From NCBI GenBank assembly GCA_050173345.1, contig JBFXKW010000001.1, positions 186,001 to 250,000 on the forward strand: 64,000 bases of DNA, read 5' to 3'. The notes under the pieces are model-generated. The model made no database searches. It was not told the DNA's origin and was given only the letters and a program-made list of their open reading frames with translations. A program made the position numbers and the translations under genes. Shown in pieces: positions 17,104-25,475 of this stretch (the stretch's first letter is position 1; every line of letters starts with the position of its first letter). This DNA is from SHWC01 sp050173345. Its GTDB lineage: Bacteria; Pseudomonadota; Alphaproteobacteria; UBA828.

Positions 17104-18147
17104 TCAAGTCTCGCCGCCCATGAAGCCGAGCAGCACGTAGCGCTGGCCCTTGGTGACGTGCATCGCCTCGTGCAGGAGCGAGCACGAGAACAGCAGCGCG
17201 GTGCCGCTCGGCGGCCTGTAGATCTGCCCGCCATATTCCGGGAAGCGCACGCCGCCGCCCTCGAACGCCTCGCTGTTGAGGTTGATCGAGAGCGCGAAGC
17301 GCCGGTGCGCCACGCGCAGCTCGCTGTTGTCGCGGTGGCCGTGCAGCTCCCCGCCGCGGATGCCCTCGTATTTCGTGATGCGATAGGGCTCGTGCCGGGT
17401 GATCTCGTAGCCGAAGGCCTTGCGCACCTCGGGCAGCACGCGCCGCTGCAGACGCGAGTTGATGAACGCGACGGTCGCCGGGTTCATCACCCAGTGGTCG
17501 ATGCGGTCATGGCGGCCGTATTCGAGGATGCGCATCTTGTAGTCTTGACTGAGCCCCTTGTCGCCGTGCCCCGGCTCGACATAGGCGAGGCCCTCCTTGT
17601 TGAAACGCTCGGTCAGCGCCCGGCAATCGTCCGGGCTGAGCGCGCGCGGCACCTGCAGGATCGGCGGGTGGCGGCCGCCCTCGCAGCTTCGGAAATGCCG
17701 TGCCTCGGCACCGATGGCGGCGAGCGCATCGCCAAGCTCGCCCATCAGCTCGCGGTGGAGCGCGAACAGGTGCTGGTTGGGGCAGAGCACGACGAGGAAC
17801 GGCCGGTCGGCGGGATGGTCCTCGGGCCGGAAGGCGCGCTCGATGCGCTGCCCGGGGTCGCGCAGCAGCTTCGCCTCCTGCGGCATCGCGACAGGCGGAA
17901 CGGCGCCGTCGGCGACGACGAGCAGCAGCGCATCGTGCTTGTGCAACGCGGCGCTGCGCTCGGCGAGCGCCTGCAGCGCCTTGCCCGCTTCGCCGCCGCG
18001 GCCGAGGAACAGCAGCAGGCGAAAGCGCCCTCCGGCATCGTCGCCGCCGATGTCGAACGGCTTGCCGTCCGCACACGGCAGGCTGAACGACGGCACGATG
18101 TCGCCGACCGCCACGCGGCTCGCGCGCTGCTCCATCTTGGTCGCCAT
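17104..18147 (-). CDS. redoxin-like domain fused to a 2-oxoglutarate/Fe(II) oxygenase
   Basis: From ATG 18147 the product has 347 residues. Residues 11-155 resemble a peroxiredoxin/AhpC fold (VGDIVPSFSLPCADGKPF, RFRLLLFLGRGGEAGKALQAL), but the position where the peroxidatic Cys normally sits reads LGRGGEAG and holds no Cys. Residues 165-347 form a prolyl-4-hydroxylase-type oxygenase with iron ligands His271 and Asp273 (HGHRDN), His326 (LLHEAMH) and the 2-oxoglutarate Arg336 (KGQRY). The oxygenase half should be active; the redoxin half is probably a binding or scaffold module. The gene lies 8 bases after a DAO-type oxidase gene and is likely cotranscribed with it. The target is unknown. Confidence 0.85.
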   Translation of the reverse strand: MATKMEQRASRVAVGDIVPSFSLPCADGKPFDIGGDDAGGRFRLLLFLGRGGEAGKALQALAERSAALHKHDALLLVVADGAVPPVAMPQEAKLLRDPGQRIERAFRPEDHPADRPFLVVLCPNQHLFALHRELMGELGDALAAIGAEARHFRSCEGGRHPPILQVPRALSPDDCRALTERFNKEGLAYVEPGHGDKGLSQDYKMRILEYGRHDRIDHWVMNPATVAFINSRLQRRVLPEVRKAFGYEITRHEPYRITKYEGIRGGELHGHRDNSELRVAHRRFALSINLNSEAFEGGGVRFPEYGGQIYRPPSGTALLFSCSLLHEAMHVTKGQRYVLLGFMGGET

Positions 18148-18155
18148 GGCTCCCC

Positions 18156-19478
18156 CTATCGTTCCGAGCGCCAGCGCAGGAGCTCCGCCCAGAAGCGGAG
18201 CTGGACGCCGAGGTCGAGGAAGGGCTGGGGCGGCAGCGCGCTCGGCGCGCCGAGGCTCGCCATGTCGGCGATCAGCGGGTTGTCCCGGCCCGTGGCGAGG
18301 TCGGCGGCGAGCAGGCCGCCGATCGTGCCCTTGGTGATGCCGACCCCGTTCTGGCACACCGCGGCATAGAGGTTGGGCGCGAGGCGGCCGAAGCCCGGGG
18401 CCTGATTGCGCGAGAAGCACAGATAGCCGCGCCAGGTGTGCTCGAGCGTGACGCCTGGCAGCATCGGGAAGCGCTCGCGCAGGATCCGCTCGTGGTCGGC
18501 GCGCACCGGCGCGTACTCCGCCGTGGGCCGATCGAGGCGGGGCGCGTTGCAAAAGCGTTGACGCACCAGGATGCGCCGCTCCCTGGTGTAGCGCATGGTT
18601 ACGCCGGCAAAAGCGTTGGCCGGGGTCAGGCCCCAATCCCGGACGCCGCCGAGCGCGGCGTGCTCGGCATCGGTAAGTGGCCGTGTCAGGCTGGCATAAG
18701 CCGCCATGGTGATGACGTGCCGGCGATAGTAGCCGAAGCGCTTGATCCATGCGTTGACGGCGAGGACGGCGCCGGGCGCCTCCACGCTGCCGCTCGGCGT
18801 CTCGACACGGATCGTCCGGCCGTTGGCGAACGAGTTGACCGGCGTGCGCTCATGCAGCGTCACGTTGTCGGGCAGCGAGGCCGCGAGGCCGCGCACCAGC
18901 GCCGCCGGATTGACCAGCACGCAGCCCGGCGTATGCAGCGCCGAATGAAAATAGGCCGTGCCGAGCTCCTGGCTGAGCGCGCTCCGATCGAGCCAGCGAT
19001 AGGGCTCTCCCAGCGCGTCGAGCTCTTTCGCGAGCGGTTCGAGCACGCGCTTGTGGCCCTTGGGGGAAGATGCGGCGTGATACTTGCCGGGGCGGCTCCA
19101 GCCGCACTCGATGCCGTGCGTCTTGACGATCCCGTCGAGCGAAGCGATCGCCGCACGGCTCAGCCGCAAGTGCCGTTGCGAGCCTTCGAGCTCGGCGAAG
19201 TCGCCGCCGATATTGTGCGGCAGGTCGATCGCGAAGCCGGAATTCCGCCCGGACGCGCCTTCGCCGACTTGATGGGCGTCGACGATCACGATCCGATCGT
19301 TGGGCCGGTTCTCGGCAAGCCGCCGCGCCGCGGAAAGCCCGGCGAAACCCGCGCCGATCACCAGCCAATCGGCCATGACGTCGCCCTTGAGCGCCGGCCT
19401 GGGCTCGCGCGGCGGCAGGATGCGGCTCCATCCGTTGCTGGCATCCTCTTTCGGGAACGACGTGATGGCGCGGCTCAT
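18156..19478 (-). CDS. FAD-dependent oxidoreductase, DAO family (glycine/D-amino-acid oxidase-like)
   Basis: The 440-residue protein carries the dinucleotide-binding motif DWLVIGAGFAGLSAARRLAE at about residues 36-55 and the following GEGASGRNSGFAID segment typical of DAO/PuuB-like oxidases that act on amines or D-amino acids. A C-terminal FAD-contact region (GYLCFSRNQAPGFGRL, CQNGVGITKGTIGGLLAAD) is also present. The first 35 residues are not conserved in appearance, and a start at MADWLVIG (19373) would fit the family better. It is upstream of the redoxin/oxygenase gene and divergent from the CodA-like gene. The substrate is not predictable. Confidence 0.87.
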   Translation of the reverse strand: MSRAITSFPKEDASNGWSRILPPREPRPALKGDVMADWLVIGAGFAGLSAARRLAENRPNDRIVIVDAHQVGEGASGRNSGFAIDLPHNIGGDFAELEGSQRHLRLSRAAIASLDGIVKTHGIECGWSRPGKYHAASSPKGHKRVLEPLAKELDALGEPYRWLDRSALSQELGTAYFHSALHTPGCVLVNPAALVRGLAASLPDNVTLHERTPVNSFANGRTIRVETPSGSVEAPGAVLAVNAWIKRFGYYRRHVITMAAYASLTRPLTDAEHAALGGVRDWGLTPANAFAGVTMRYTRERRILVRQRFCNAPRLDRPTAEYAPVRADHERILRERFPMLPGVTLEHTWRGYLCFSRNQAPGFGRLAPNLYAAVCQNGVGITKGTIGGLLAADLATGRDNPLIADMASLGAPSALPPQPFLDLGVQLRFWAELLRWRSER

Positions 19479-19674
19479 CGGTCCTCGTCCGGCGTCCCTT
19501 TCGCGGCGTGCGGGCTGTGCATCCTACAAAGCGCCGCTCCGCGATGCTACGTTGCCGGCGCGGGACGGACGGGGGCGAGACGATGAGCAAGGCCGCTGCG
19601 ACGAAAGCGCGGATGCGCGCGATCCAAGCCGCGCCCGGTGTCAGACTGGCGCCCGCAGACCAGAGGCTCCAGGA

Positions 19675-20964
19675 ATGGACATCATCATAAGGCGTGCGAA
19701 CCTGCCCGACGGCCGGCAGGGCATCGACATCGGCATCGAGGGCGGGTGGATCGTCGCGGTCGAGCCGGCCCTGAAGGCGGCGGCCGGGCGCGAGATCGAC
19801 GCGGGCGGCTGCCTGGTCTCGCCGCCCTTTGTCGATGCCCATTTCCACATGGACGCGACGCTCACCGTCGGCTTCCCGCGCTACAACCGCAGCGGCACCC
19901 TGCTCGAGGGCATCCAGCTCTGGGCCGAGCTCAAGCCTCATCTGAGCCATGACTGGTACGTCGAGCGCGCGCTCGAATATTGCGACTGGGCGGTCGGGCG
20001 CGGCCTGCTCGCGATCCGCAGCCATGTCGATACCACCGACCCCAAGCTGGTCGGCGTCGAGGCGCTGGTCGAGGTGCGCCGCCGCGTCAAGGACTATATC
20101 GACCTCCAGCTCGTCGCCTTCCCGCAGGACGGCTATCTGCGCTCGCCGGTCGGCGTCGCCAATCTGGAGCGCGCGCTCGACATGGGCGTCGACGTGGTCG
20201 GCGGCATCCCGCATTTCGAGCGCACCATGGCCAAGGGCGGGGAATCGGTGCGCCTTCTGTGCGAGATCGCCGCCAGGCGCGGCCTGCGCGTCGACATGCA
20301 TTGCGACGAGACCGACGACCCGCACTCGCGCCATATCGAGACGCTGGCGGCCGAGACGGTGCGGCTCGGCCTGCAGGGCCGCGTCACCGGCTCGCATCTC
20401 ACCTCGATGCACTCGATGGACAACTACTATGTCAGCAAGCTGATTCCCCTGATCGCGGAGGCCGGCGTTCACGCCGTCGCCAACCCGACCGCCAACGCGC
20501 TGCTCATGGGCCGGCACGACACCTATCCGAAGCGGCGCGGCATGACGCGCGTGCCAGAGCTGATGGCGGCCGGCGTCAACGTCGCCTTCGGGCAGGATTC
20601 GGCGATGGACCCGTGGGGGCCGCTCAACGGCGCCGACATGCTCGACGTCGCGCATATGGGCGCGCATCTCGGCCAGATGGCCGGGCATGACCAGCTCCGG
20701 CTGTGCTTCGCGGCGGTGACCGAGAATGCCGCCCGCGCCCTTGGCCTCGAGGGCTATGGTCTCGCGGTCGGCTGCCATGCTGACCTCGTGGTGCTCCAGG
20801 CCGAATCGCCCGCCGAAGCGATCCGGCTCCGCCCGCCGCGCCTCTTCGTCATGCGGCGCGGCAGGGTGATCGCGGAAGGCGCGCGGCTGGCATCGCGGCT
20901 TGCTCTATCGGGGCGGCCGGGCACGGTCGATTTCGCCCGCAAGACGAAACCGCCGGCGGGATAG
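19675..20964 (+). CDS. cytosine deaminase-family amidohydrolase (CodA-like, altered substrate residue)
   Basis: This 429-residue metal-dependent hydrolase aligns without visible gaps to E. coli CodA as I remember it, with every key residue offset by exactly five: His56, His58 (DAHFHMD), Gln151 (FPQDG), His209 and Glu212 (HCDETDD), His241 (GSHLTSMHS) and Asp308. CodA Asp314 corresponds to Ser309 here (GQDSAMDPW), so the substrate may not be cytosine. AGGA before ATG 19675 supports that start over the longer open frame. It should deaminate or hydrolyse a heterocyclic amine in the cytoplasm. It is divergent from the DAO/oxygenase pair. Confidence 0.88.
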   Translation: MDIIIRRANLPDGRQGIDIGIEGGWIVAVEPALKAAAGREIDAGGCLVSPPFVDAHFHMDATLTVGFPRYNRSGTLLEGIQLWAELKPHLSHDWYVERALEYCDWAVGRGLLAIRSHVDTTDPKLVGVEALVEVRRRVKDYIDLQLVAFPQDGYLRSPVGVANLERALDMGVDVVGGIPHFERTMAKGGESVRLLCEIAARRGLRVDMHCDETDDPHSRHIETLAAETVRLGLQGRVTGSHLTSMHSMDNYYVSKLIPLIAEAGVHAVANPTANALLMGRHDTYPKRRGMTRVPELMAAGVNVAFGQDSAMDPWGPLNGADMLDVAHMGAHLGQMAGHDQLRLCFAAVTENAARALGLEGYGLAVGCHADLVVLQAESPAEAIRLRPPRLFVMRRGRVIAEGARLASRLALSGRPGTVDFARKTKPPAG

Positions 20965-20989
20965 GTTGAGTCCTAAGCAGTTTCCACTT

Positions 20990-21140
20990 CGTCATGCCCC
21001 GGCTTGACCGGGGCATCCATGATTGCAACGAGTCCGTTACCCGATGGATTGCCCGGTCAAGCCGGGCAATGACGATTGAGTGGACGTGACACCAAAGTGC
21101 CCTCAATCGAGCGGCCGTCAATCAAGCCGGGCATGACGAA
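20990..21140. repeat. REP-like palindrome pair plus fragment
   Basis: Two units in inverted orientation lie at 20990-21020 (starting CGTCATGCCCCGGCTTGACC) and 21044-21074 (ending GCCGGGCAATGACG), separated by about 23 bases. A truncated third copy (AATCAAGCCGGGCATGACG) follows near 21120. They fill the space between the converging CodA-like and VOC genes. Each unit folds into a hairpin, so the pair could also end transcription in both directions. Confidence 0.75.
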
Positions 21141-21151
21141 GGGAGAACGGA

Positions 21152-21685
21152 TCAATCCACCTTCGGGAACGGCCGGATCGGGTCCTTGCCGTCCCAGTTC
21201 GCCGCGGCTTCCGCGATGTGCGCGAACAGCCGCTTCTTGATGCCGACCACGGCGGAGAGCTCGACGATCGTGCCGGGGTGGCTCTCGGTCTGGAAGTAGA
21301 CGAAGGGGCCGTATTTCCCAGTCGAGCCTTCATGGCCGACCTTGTAGCCGAGCGCGAGCGCCTTCGCGCGGTCCGCCTCGTAGTTCTCGGTCCAGTACGC
21401 GACATGCTGCAGGCCTTCATGGCCGGCCTTCAGGAAATCGAGGAACAGGGTGGGGGCGTCGTTCCGCTGCTGGATCAGCTCGATCTGCAGCATGCCCGAA
21501 TTGGAGAAGGCGACCGAGACGTCCGGCTCGGCCGGCGTTCCCTTGTAGGTGAAGTCCAGCAGCGGCACGTGCGCGTTGTAGAACCAGGGGCCCACGCCCA
21601 TGACCTCGGACCAATGGCGCATCGCCGCCTCGATGTCCTTCACCACATAGCCGTTCTGCCTGATCGCCCCGAAAATCCGACTCAC
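21152..21685 (-). CDS. VOC-family (glyoxalase-like) protein
   Basis: The 177-residue product starts MSRIFGAIRQNGYVVKDIEAAM, the usual opening of vicinal-oxygen-chelate domains, and has a second half-repeat beginning GLQHVAYWTENYEADRAKA. Candidate metal ligands include His in LQHVAYW and Glu in GTIVELSAV. Such proteins act as glyoxalases, epimerases or dioxygenases; the form here resembles the methylmalonyl-CoA epimerase-like branch. A 30-residue C-terminal tail (AHIAEAAANWDGKDPIRPF) follows the domain. It is isolated, converging on the deaminase gene across a repeat region. Confidence 0.85.
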   Translation of the reverse strand: MSRIFGAIRQNGYVVKDIEAAMRHWSEVMGVGPWFYNAHVPLLDFTYKGTPAEPDVSVAFSNSGMLQIELIQQRNDAPTLFLDFLKAGHEGLQHVAYWTENYEADRAKALALGYKVGHEGSTGKYGPFVYFQTESHPGTIVELSAVVGIKKRLFAHIAEAAANWDGKDPIRPFPKVD

Positions 21686-21743
21686 CGTCGCCGCTCCTCT
21701 TCGCTGTCATCCGTCGACTGGCTCATTGATCCTTTCGGCCCCA

Positions 21744-21811
21744 TCCTTCGACAAGCTCAGGATAAGGCCGAAAAAATCACAGCCCTCATGCTGAGCCTGT
21801 CGAAGCATGAG
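21744..21811. repeat. inverted pair of CTTCGACAAGCTCAGGA-type repeats
   Basis: ATCCTTCGACAAGCTCAGGA at 21743-21762 is mirrored at 21787-21811 by CATGCTGAGCCTGTCGAAGCATGAG, giving an imperfect inverted repeat around a short spacer. This sequence is a common intergenic repeat in GC-rich proteobacteria and is a different family from the GTCATTGCCGGGC units elsewhere in the window. It lies in the divergent region between the VOC and nicotinate phosphoribosyltransferase genes. Confidence 0.7.
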
Positions 21812-21904
21812 GGCGACCTTCACACCGCCGCCTCTTGCCATGCCTCGCCCCGACATGTCCACTGGCGCCTTGCGAACGCGCGTGCACGAGGGAGCCGATT
21901 TGCC

Positions 21905-23245
21905 ATGGAGCGCCGCCCGAGCGCCCTTCTGACCGACCTCTATCATCTCACCATGATGCAGGCCTATCTCCGCGAGGGCATGACGGAGACGGCGGTGTTC
22001 GAGTTCTTCTCCAGGCGGCTGCCGCAGACCCGCTCTTTCCTCATGGCAGCCGGTCTGGAGCAGGTGCTGGATTATCTGGAATCGCTGCACTTCGACCAGG
22101 AGGAGCTCGATTGGCTCGACCGGCGCGGCGGCTTCGACAAATCGTTCCTGGACTATCTGGCGCGCCTGCGCTTCACCGGCACGGTGCATGCGATGCCGGA
22201 AGGCACCGTGTTCTTCGCGGACGAGCCGATCCTGCGCGTCGCTGCACCCATGCCCGAGGCGCAGCTCGTCGAGACCCGGCTGATCAACCTCTTGCACTAT
22301 CAGACGCTGATCGCCTCCAAGGCGGCGCGCATGGTGCTTGCAGCGCCCGGCAAGCAGCTCGTCGATTTCGGGCTCCGGCGCGCGCACGGCGCGGAAGCGG
22401 GGCTGCTCGCGGCGCGCGCGGCCTTCATCGCCGGCTTTGCGGCCTCTGCCACGGTCGAGGCCGAGCATGCCTTCGGCATACCGTCGAGCGGCACCATGGC
22501 GCACTCCTTCATCCAGGCCCATGACGACGAGGCGGAGGCCTTCATGCGCTTCGCGCGCGCCTATCCGGCCGGCGCCGTGCTGCTGATCGACACCTACGAC
22601 ACCCAGGCCGGCGCCCGGAAGGTGGTCGCCCTCGCGAGCCGGCTGAAGGCCGAGGGGCTGACCCTGCGCGGCGTGCGCATCGACAGCGGCGACCTGATCG
22701 CCGAGGCGCGCGCCGTGCGCCGCATCCTCGACGAGGGCGGCCTCGGCGACGTCCACATCTTCGTGAGCGGCAACATCGACGAGCACGCGCTGGCAGACAT
22801 CATCGGGGCGCGCGCGCCGATCGACGGCTTCGGCATCGGCACGCGGCTCACCACCTCGGCCGACGCGCCTTATCTCGACTGCGCCTACAAGCTCCAGGAA
22901 TATGCCGGGCAGGCCCGCCGCAAGCGTTCCGCCGGCAAGGCGACCTGGCCCGGCCGCAAGCAGGTCTATCGCCGCTTCGACGGCGCCGGGCGCATGCTCG
23001 GCGATGTCGTCACGCTGGAGACGGACGAGCGGGAAGGGCAGAAGCTGATCGAACCGGTGATGGCGGCCGGCCGCCGCCTGCACCCGTCGCCGAACCTCGC
23101 CCAGGTGCGACAACGGGCGGCCGCCTCGCTTGACGCACTGCCAGCGCCGTTGCGTGGCCTGGAGGGCGGCGCGGCCTATCCCGTCGAGATCGGCGCGGCC
23201 TTGCGCCGCCTCGCCGAAGAGGTCGACGCGCGGACTGGCGGGTGA
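21905..23245 (+). CDS. pncB: nicotinate phosphoribosyltransferase
   Basis: The 446-residue enzyme converts nicotinate and PRPP to nicotinate mononucleotide in NAD salvage. The start MERRPSALLTDLYHLTMMQAYL is the classic opening of the family, and the phosphorylated His lies in the GTMAHSF motif near residue 200. VDFGLRRAHG and IDTYDTQAGARKV are further signatures, as is RIDSGDL. The open frame extends far upstream to 21218, but that part is antisense to the VOC gene; ATG 21905 is the natural start. No other NAD genes are adjacent, although nnr lies 30 kb away. Confidence 0.93.
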   Translation: MERRPSALLTDLYHLTMMQAYLREGMTETAVFEFFSRRLPQTRSFLMAAGLEQVLDYLESLHFDQEELDWLDRRGGFDKSFLDYLARLRFTGTVHAMPEGTVFFADEPILRVAAPMPEAQLVETRLINLLHYQTLIASKAARMVLAAPGKQLVDFGLRRAHGAEAGLLAARAAFIAGFAASATVEAEHAFGIPSSGTMAHSFIQAHDDEAEAFMRFARAYPAGAVLLIDTYDTQAGARKVVALASRLKAEGLTLRGVRIDSGDLIAEARAVRRILDEGGLGDVHIFVSGNIDEHALADIIGARAPIDGFGIGTRLTTSADAPYLDCAYKLQEYAGQARRKRSAGKATWPGRKQVYRRFDGAGRMLGDVVTLETDEREGQKLIEPVMAAGRRLHPSPNLAQVRQRAAASLDALPAPLRGLEGGAAYPVEIGAALRRLAEEVDARTGG

Positions 23246-23258
23246 GGCGTTGCCGAAT

Positions 23259-23561
23259 TTAGGTTAGCGATTGCGCGTCGCGCATGGCGCGTGACCAGTC
23301 GGGCGCGGCGGTCGGCGCGTCGCGGCCGTGCGGGGCGTAGAGGATGTCGATCGAGTGCAGCGCCTTCCTGAGCGGGATCACCGCGGCCGGATTTGCGGCC
23401 ACGCCCGGCTTCTCGACCTGTTCGAGCGCCTCGACGAGCGCCTCGCGAAGCTGCGGATAGCCGATCGCGTTGTGCCGGATCAGCGCGTTCAGCGTGACCT
23501 GCTGCACCACGAGCAGGCCCGAGATCAGCGCTTCGAGCTGCGCTACCTTCTTGTCGTCCAT
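23259..23561 (-). CDS. small hypothetical protein
   Basis: The gene encodes 100 residues without a signal peptide or cysteines. It reads as mostly helical (DDKKVAQLEALISGLLVVQQVTLNALIRHN) and has the codon pattern of a real gene. I do not recognise a family. It ends 13 bases from the pncB stop and is followed upstream by the DUF3775-like gene on the same strand with a 38-base gap, so the two may be cotranscribed. Confidence 0.6.
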   Translation of the reverse strand: MDDKKVAQLEALISGLLVVQQVTLNALIRHNAIGYPQLREALVEALEQVEKPGVAANPAAVIPLRKALHSIDILYAPHGRDAPTAAPDWSRAMRDAQSLT

Positions 23562-23599
23562 GATGCGGCGCCCTCCATGAAATTTCAGCGGGGCTGAGA

Positions 23600-24004
23600 C
23601 TACAACCGATTGACTTCGAATTCCCCGCAGGACTGGCCGAACGCTTCAAGCCCGGCCTCGATATGCTCCGCCGCCGTAGGATGCGAGGCGAGATAGCGCG
23701 CGGCGCCCTCGGCGTTGAACTCGCCCGCCTGGTCGAGGCCCGAGCGCCAGTCGGCCTTCTCGAAGTCGCCGCGGCCGAGCCAGAAGAGCGCGAGCAGCTC
23801 GGCGCGCTCCTCGTCGTTGAGCGAGGTCACGGCGCTGACCAGCTCCTCGAGCGTCGGGTTGTCCGGGCTGTCCTCCAGGACCGCGACCATCGCGTCGTCG
23901 GCCGCGTTGGAGCCCGCTTCGAGCTCGTCGGTGTCTACCTCCGCATGGTAGGCGCGTGCCTTGACGATGATGAAGCACGCCTTCTCGGCGCTGAGCGTTT
24001 CCAT
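23600..24004 (-). CDS. DUF3775-like small acidic protein
   Basis: From ATG 24004 this gives 134 residues, rich in Glu and Asp, beginning METLSAEKACFIIVKARAYHAE. The order of a helical start, a DELEAGSNAADDAMVAVLED core and a LWLGRGDFEKADW-type segment recalls DUF3775, a family found across alphaproteobacteria with no known function. The open frame extends 20 residues upstream, but the family begins at METLS. There is no signal peptide or membrane helix. Confidence 0.7.
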   Translation of the reverse strand: METLSAEKACFIIVKARAYHAEVDTDELEAGSNAADDAMVAVLEDSPDNPTLEELVSAVTSLNDEERAELLALFWLGRGDFEKADWRSGLDQAGEFNAEGAARYLASHPTAAEHIEAGLEAFGQSCGEFEVNRL

Positions 24005-24138
24005 GGCCGCCTCCGGTTCCGGCATTGCCGACGACAATCTGGCGGCCTGCCGCGCCTGCCTCATTGACCTGCATCAAGCGGAGACCCGCCGATCAACCGG
24101 CTTGCGGGAAGCCGGCGGCCATAGCAAGCTCGCCCGCC

Positions 24139-24999
24139 ATGTCCGACACGCGCTTCCATGCCCCGGCAAGCATCGACGAGGCGGTTCGCCTGCTCGCGGC
24201 CGATGACGAGGCGCGGCCGCTCGCCGGCGGGCAGACCCTGGTCGCCATGCTGAACGCGGACCTGATGAGCCCGAGCGCCCTGGTCTCGCTGCACCGGATC
24301 GAGGCGCTTCGCCGGATCGGGCCGGGCGCGGACGGGGCGTTGCGCATCGGCGCCATGACGACGCACGCGGCGCTGGCGGAAAGCCGCGCGTTCGCCGGCG
24401 CACATCGCCTGGTCGCCGCGGCGGCCGGGCGGATCGGCCACGCGGCGATCCGCAACCAGGGCACGATCGGCGGCGCGGTCGCTCATGCCGACCCGAGCGC
24501 GGACTACCCACCGGCCCTGGTCGCGCTCGATGCCGTCATCGAAGCTGCCGGGCCGAACGGACGCCGCGAAATTCCGACGCACCAGTTCTTCGAGGGCTTC
24601 CTCACCACCGCGCTCCAGCCGGGCGAGATCGTCACGGCGATCGTGCTGCCGCCGTTGCCGCCCGGCGCGCGGGTGCACTACGAGAAGTTCGCCCGGGTCG
24701 AGGGCGATTTCGCGACTGTCTCGGTCGCGCTCGCGCTCTGGCTGGAGGGGTCGAGGCTGAGCCGGGTCCGGGTCGCGTTCGGCGGCGTCGGCCCGGTGCC
24801 GGTGCGCTCGATCGAGGCCGAGGAGCGCCTGCTGGAAGGCAATGGCGACGAACCGTCGGTCGAGGCGGCCGGCGCCATGCTGACCGAGGCCAGCGACCCG
24901 ATCGACGATGTGCGCGCCAGCGCCGCGTATCGGCGGCTGCTCGTTCCCAGGCTGCTCCGGCGCGCGCTCCGTGCCGCGCAGGCCAAGGAGGCGGCGTGA
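24139..24999 (+). CDS. molybdenum hydroxylase, FAD-binding medium subunit
   Basis: The 286-residue subunit carries the FAD motifs of the xanthine dehydrogenase/CO dehydrogenase medium chain: ARPLAGGQTLVAMLN near residue 30 and AIRNQGTIGGAVAHADPSADYP near 105. It passes electrons from the Fe-S subunit to FAD and the acceptor. ATG 24139 begins MSDTRFHAPASIDEAV, the usual family start. The next gene starts four bases inside its end (GTGA). The three genes form a medium-small-large operon. Confidence 0.92.
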   Translation: MSDTRFHAPASIDEAVRLLAADDEARPLAGGQTLVAMLNADLMSPSALVSLHRIEALRRIGPGADGALRIGAMTTHAALAESRAFAGAHRLVAAAAGRIGHAAIRNQGTIGGAVAHADPSADYPPALVALDAVIEAAGPNGRREIPTHQFFEGFLTTALQPGEIVTAIVLPPLPPGARVHYEKFARVEGDFATVSVALALWLEGSRLSRVRVAFGGVGPVPVRSIEAEERLLEGNGDEPSVEAAGAMLTEASDPIDDVRASAAYRRLLVPRLLRRALRAAQAKEAA

Positions 25000-25475
25000 G
25001 CGGCGGGCTGGAGATATCGCTCGACATCAACGGCGAGGCGCGGGCGCTCTCGGTCGCGCCGACGCGGACGCTGATGCAGGTGCTGCGCGACGATCTCGGC
25101 CTGACCGGCACCAAGAACGGCTGCGCGCAGGGCGTGTGCGGCGCCTGCACGGTGCTGATCGACGGCCGGCCGGCCTGTGCCTGTCTGGTGCTCGTCGCCG
25201 TGCTGCCGGGCCACCGGATCACCACCATCGAGGGCCTGGGTAAGGGCGATGCGCTCGGCCCGGTGCAGCAGGCCTTCATCGAGGCCGGAGCGATCCAGTG
25301 CGGCTTCTGCATGCCCGGCATGATCATCCAGGCGACCGCGCTGCTGCGCGAGAAGCCGCAGCCGTCCGTCGATGACATCCGCCACGCCATCGCCGGCAAT
25401 CTGTGCCGATGTTCGGGCTATGTGAAGGTGATCGAGGCGATCGAGCTGGCTGCCCGGAAAGGGGTAGGGGCATGA
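24996..25475 (+). CDS. molybdenum hydroxylase, [2Fe-2S] small subunit
   Basis: The 159-residue subunit contains two [2Fe-2S] domains. The plant-type ferredoxin cluster ligands appear in NGCAQGVCGACTVLIDG and the Cys of RPACAC. The second cluster is bound by QCGFCMPG and NLCRCSGY. It shuttles electrons from the molybdenum site to FAD. It starts with GTG at 24996 overlapping the medium-subunit stop and ends overlapping the ATG of the large subunit, so translation of all three is coupled. Confidence 0.94.
   Translation: MSGGLEISLDINGEARALSVAPTRTLMQVLRDDLGLTGTKNGCAQGVCGACTVLIDGRPACACLVLVAVLPGHRITTIEGLGKGDALGPVQQAFIEAGAIQCGFCMPGMIIQATALLREKPQPSVDDIRHAIAGNLCRCSGYVKVIEAIELAARKGVGA

Noticed and set aside
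19508..19690. A 60-residue open frame in front of the deaminase gene
   Set aside because: It overlaps the deaminase start, has no convincing ribosome-binding site at its start and no family resemblance.
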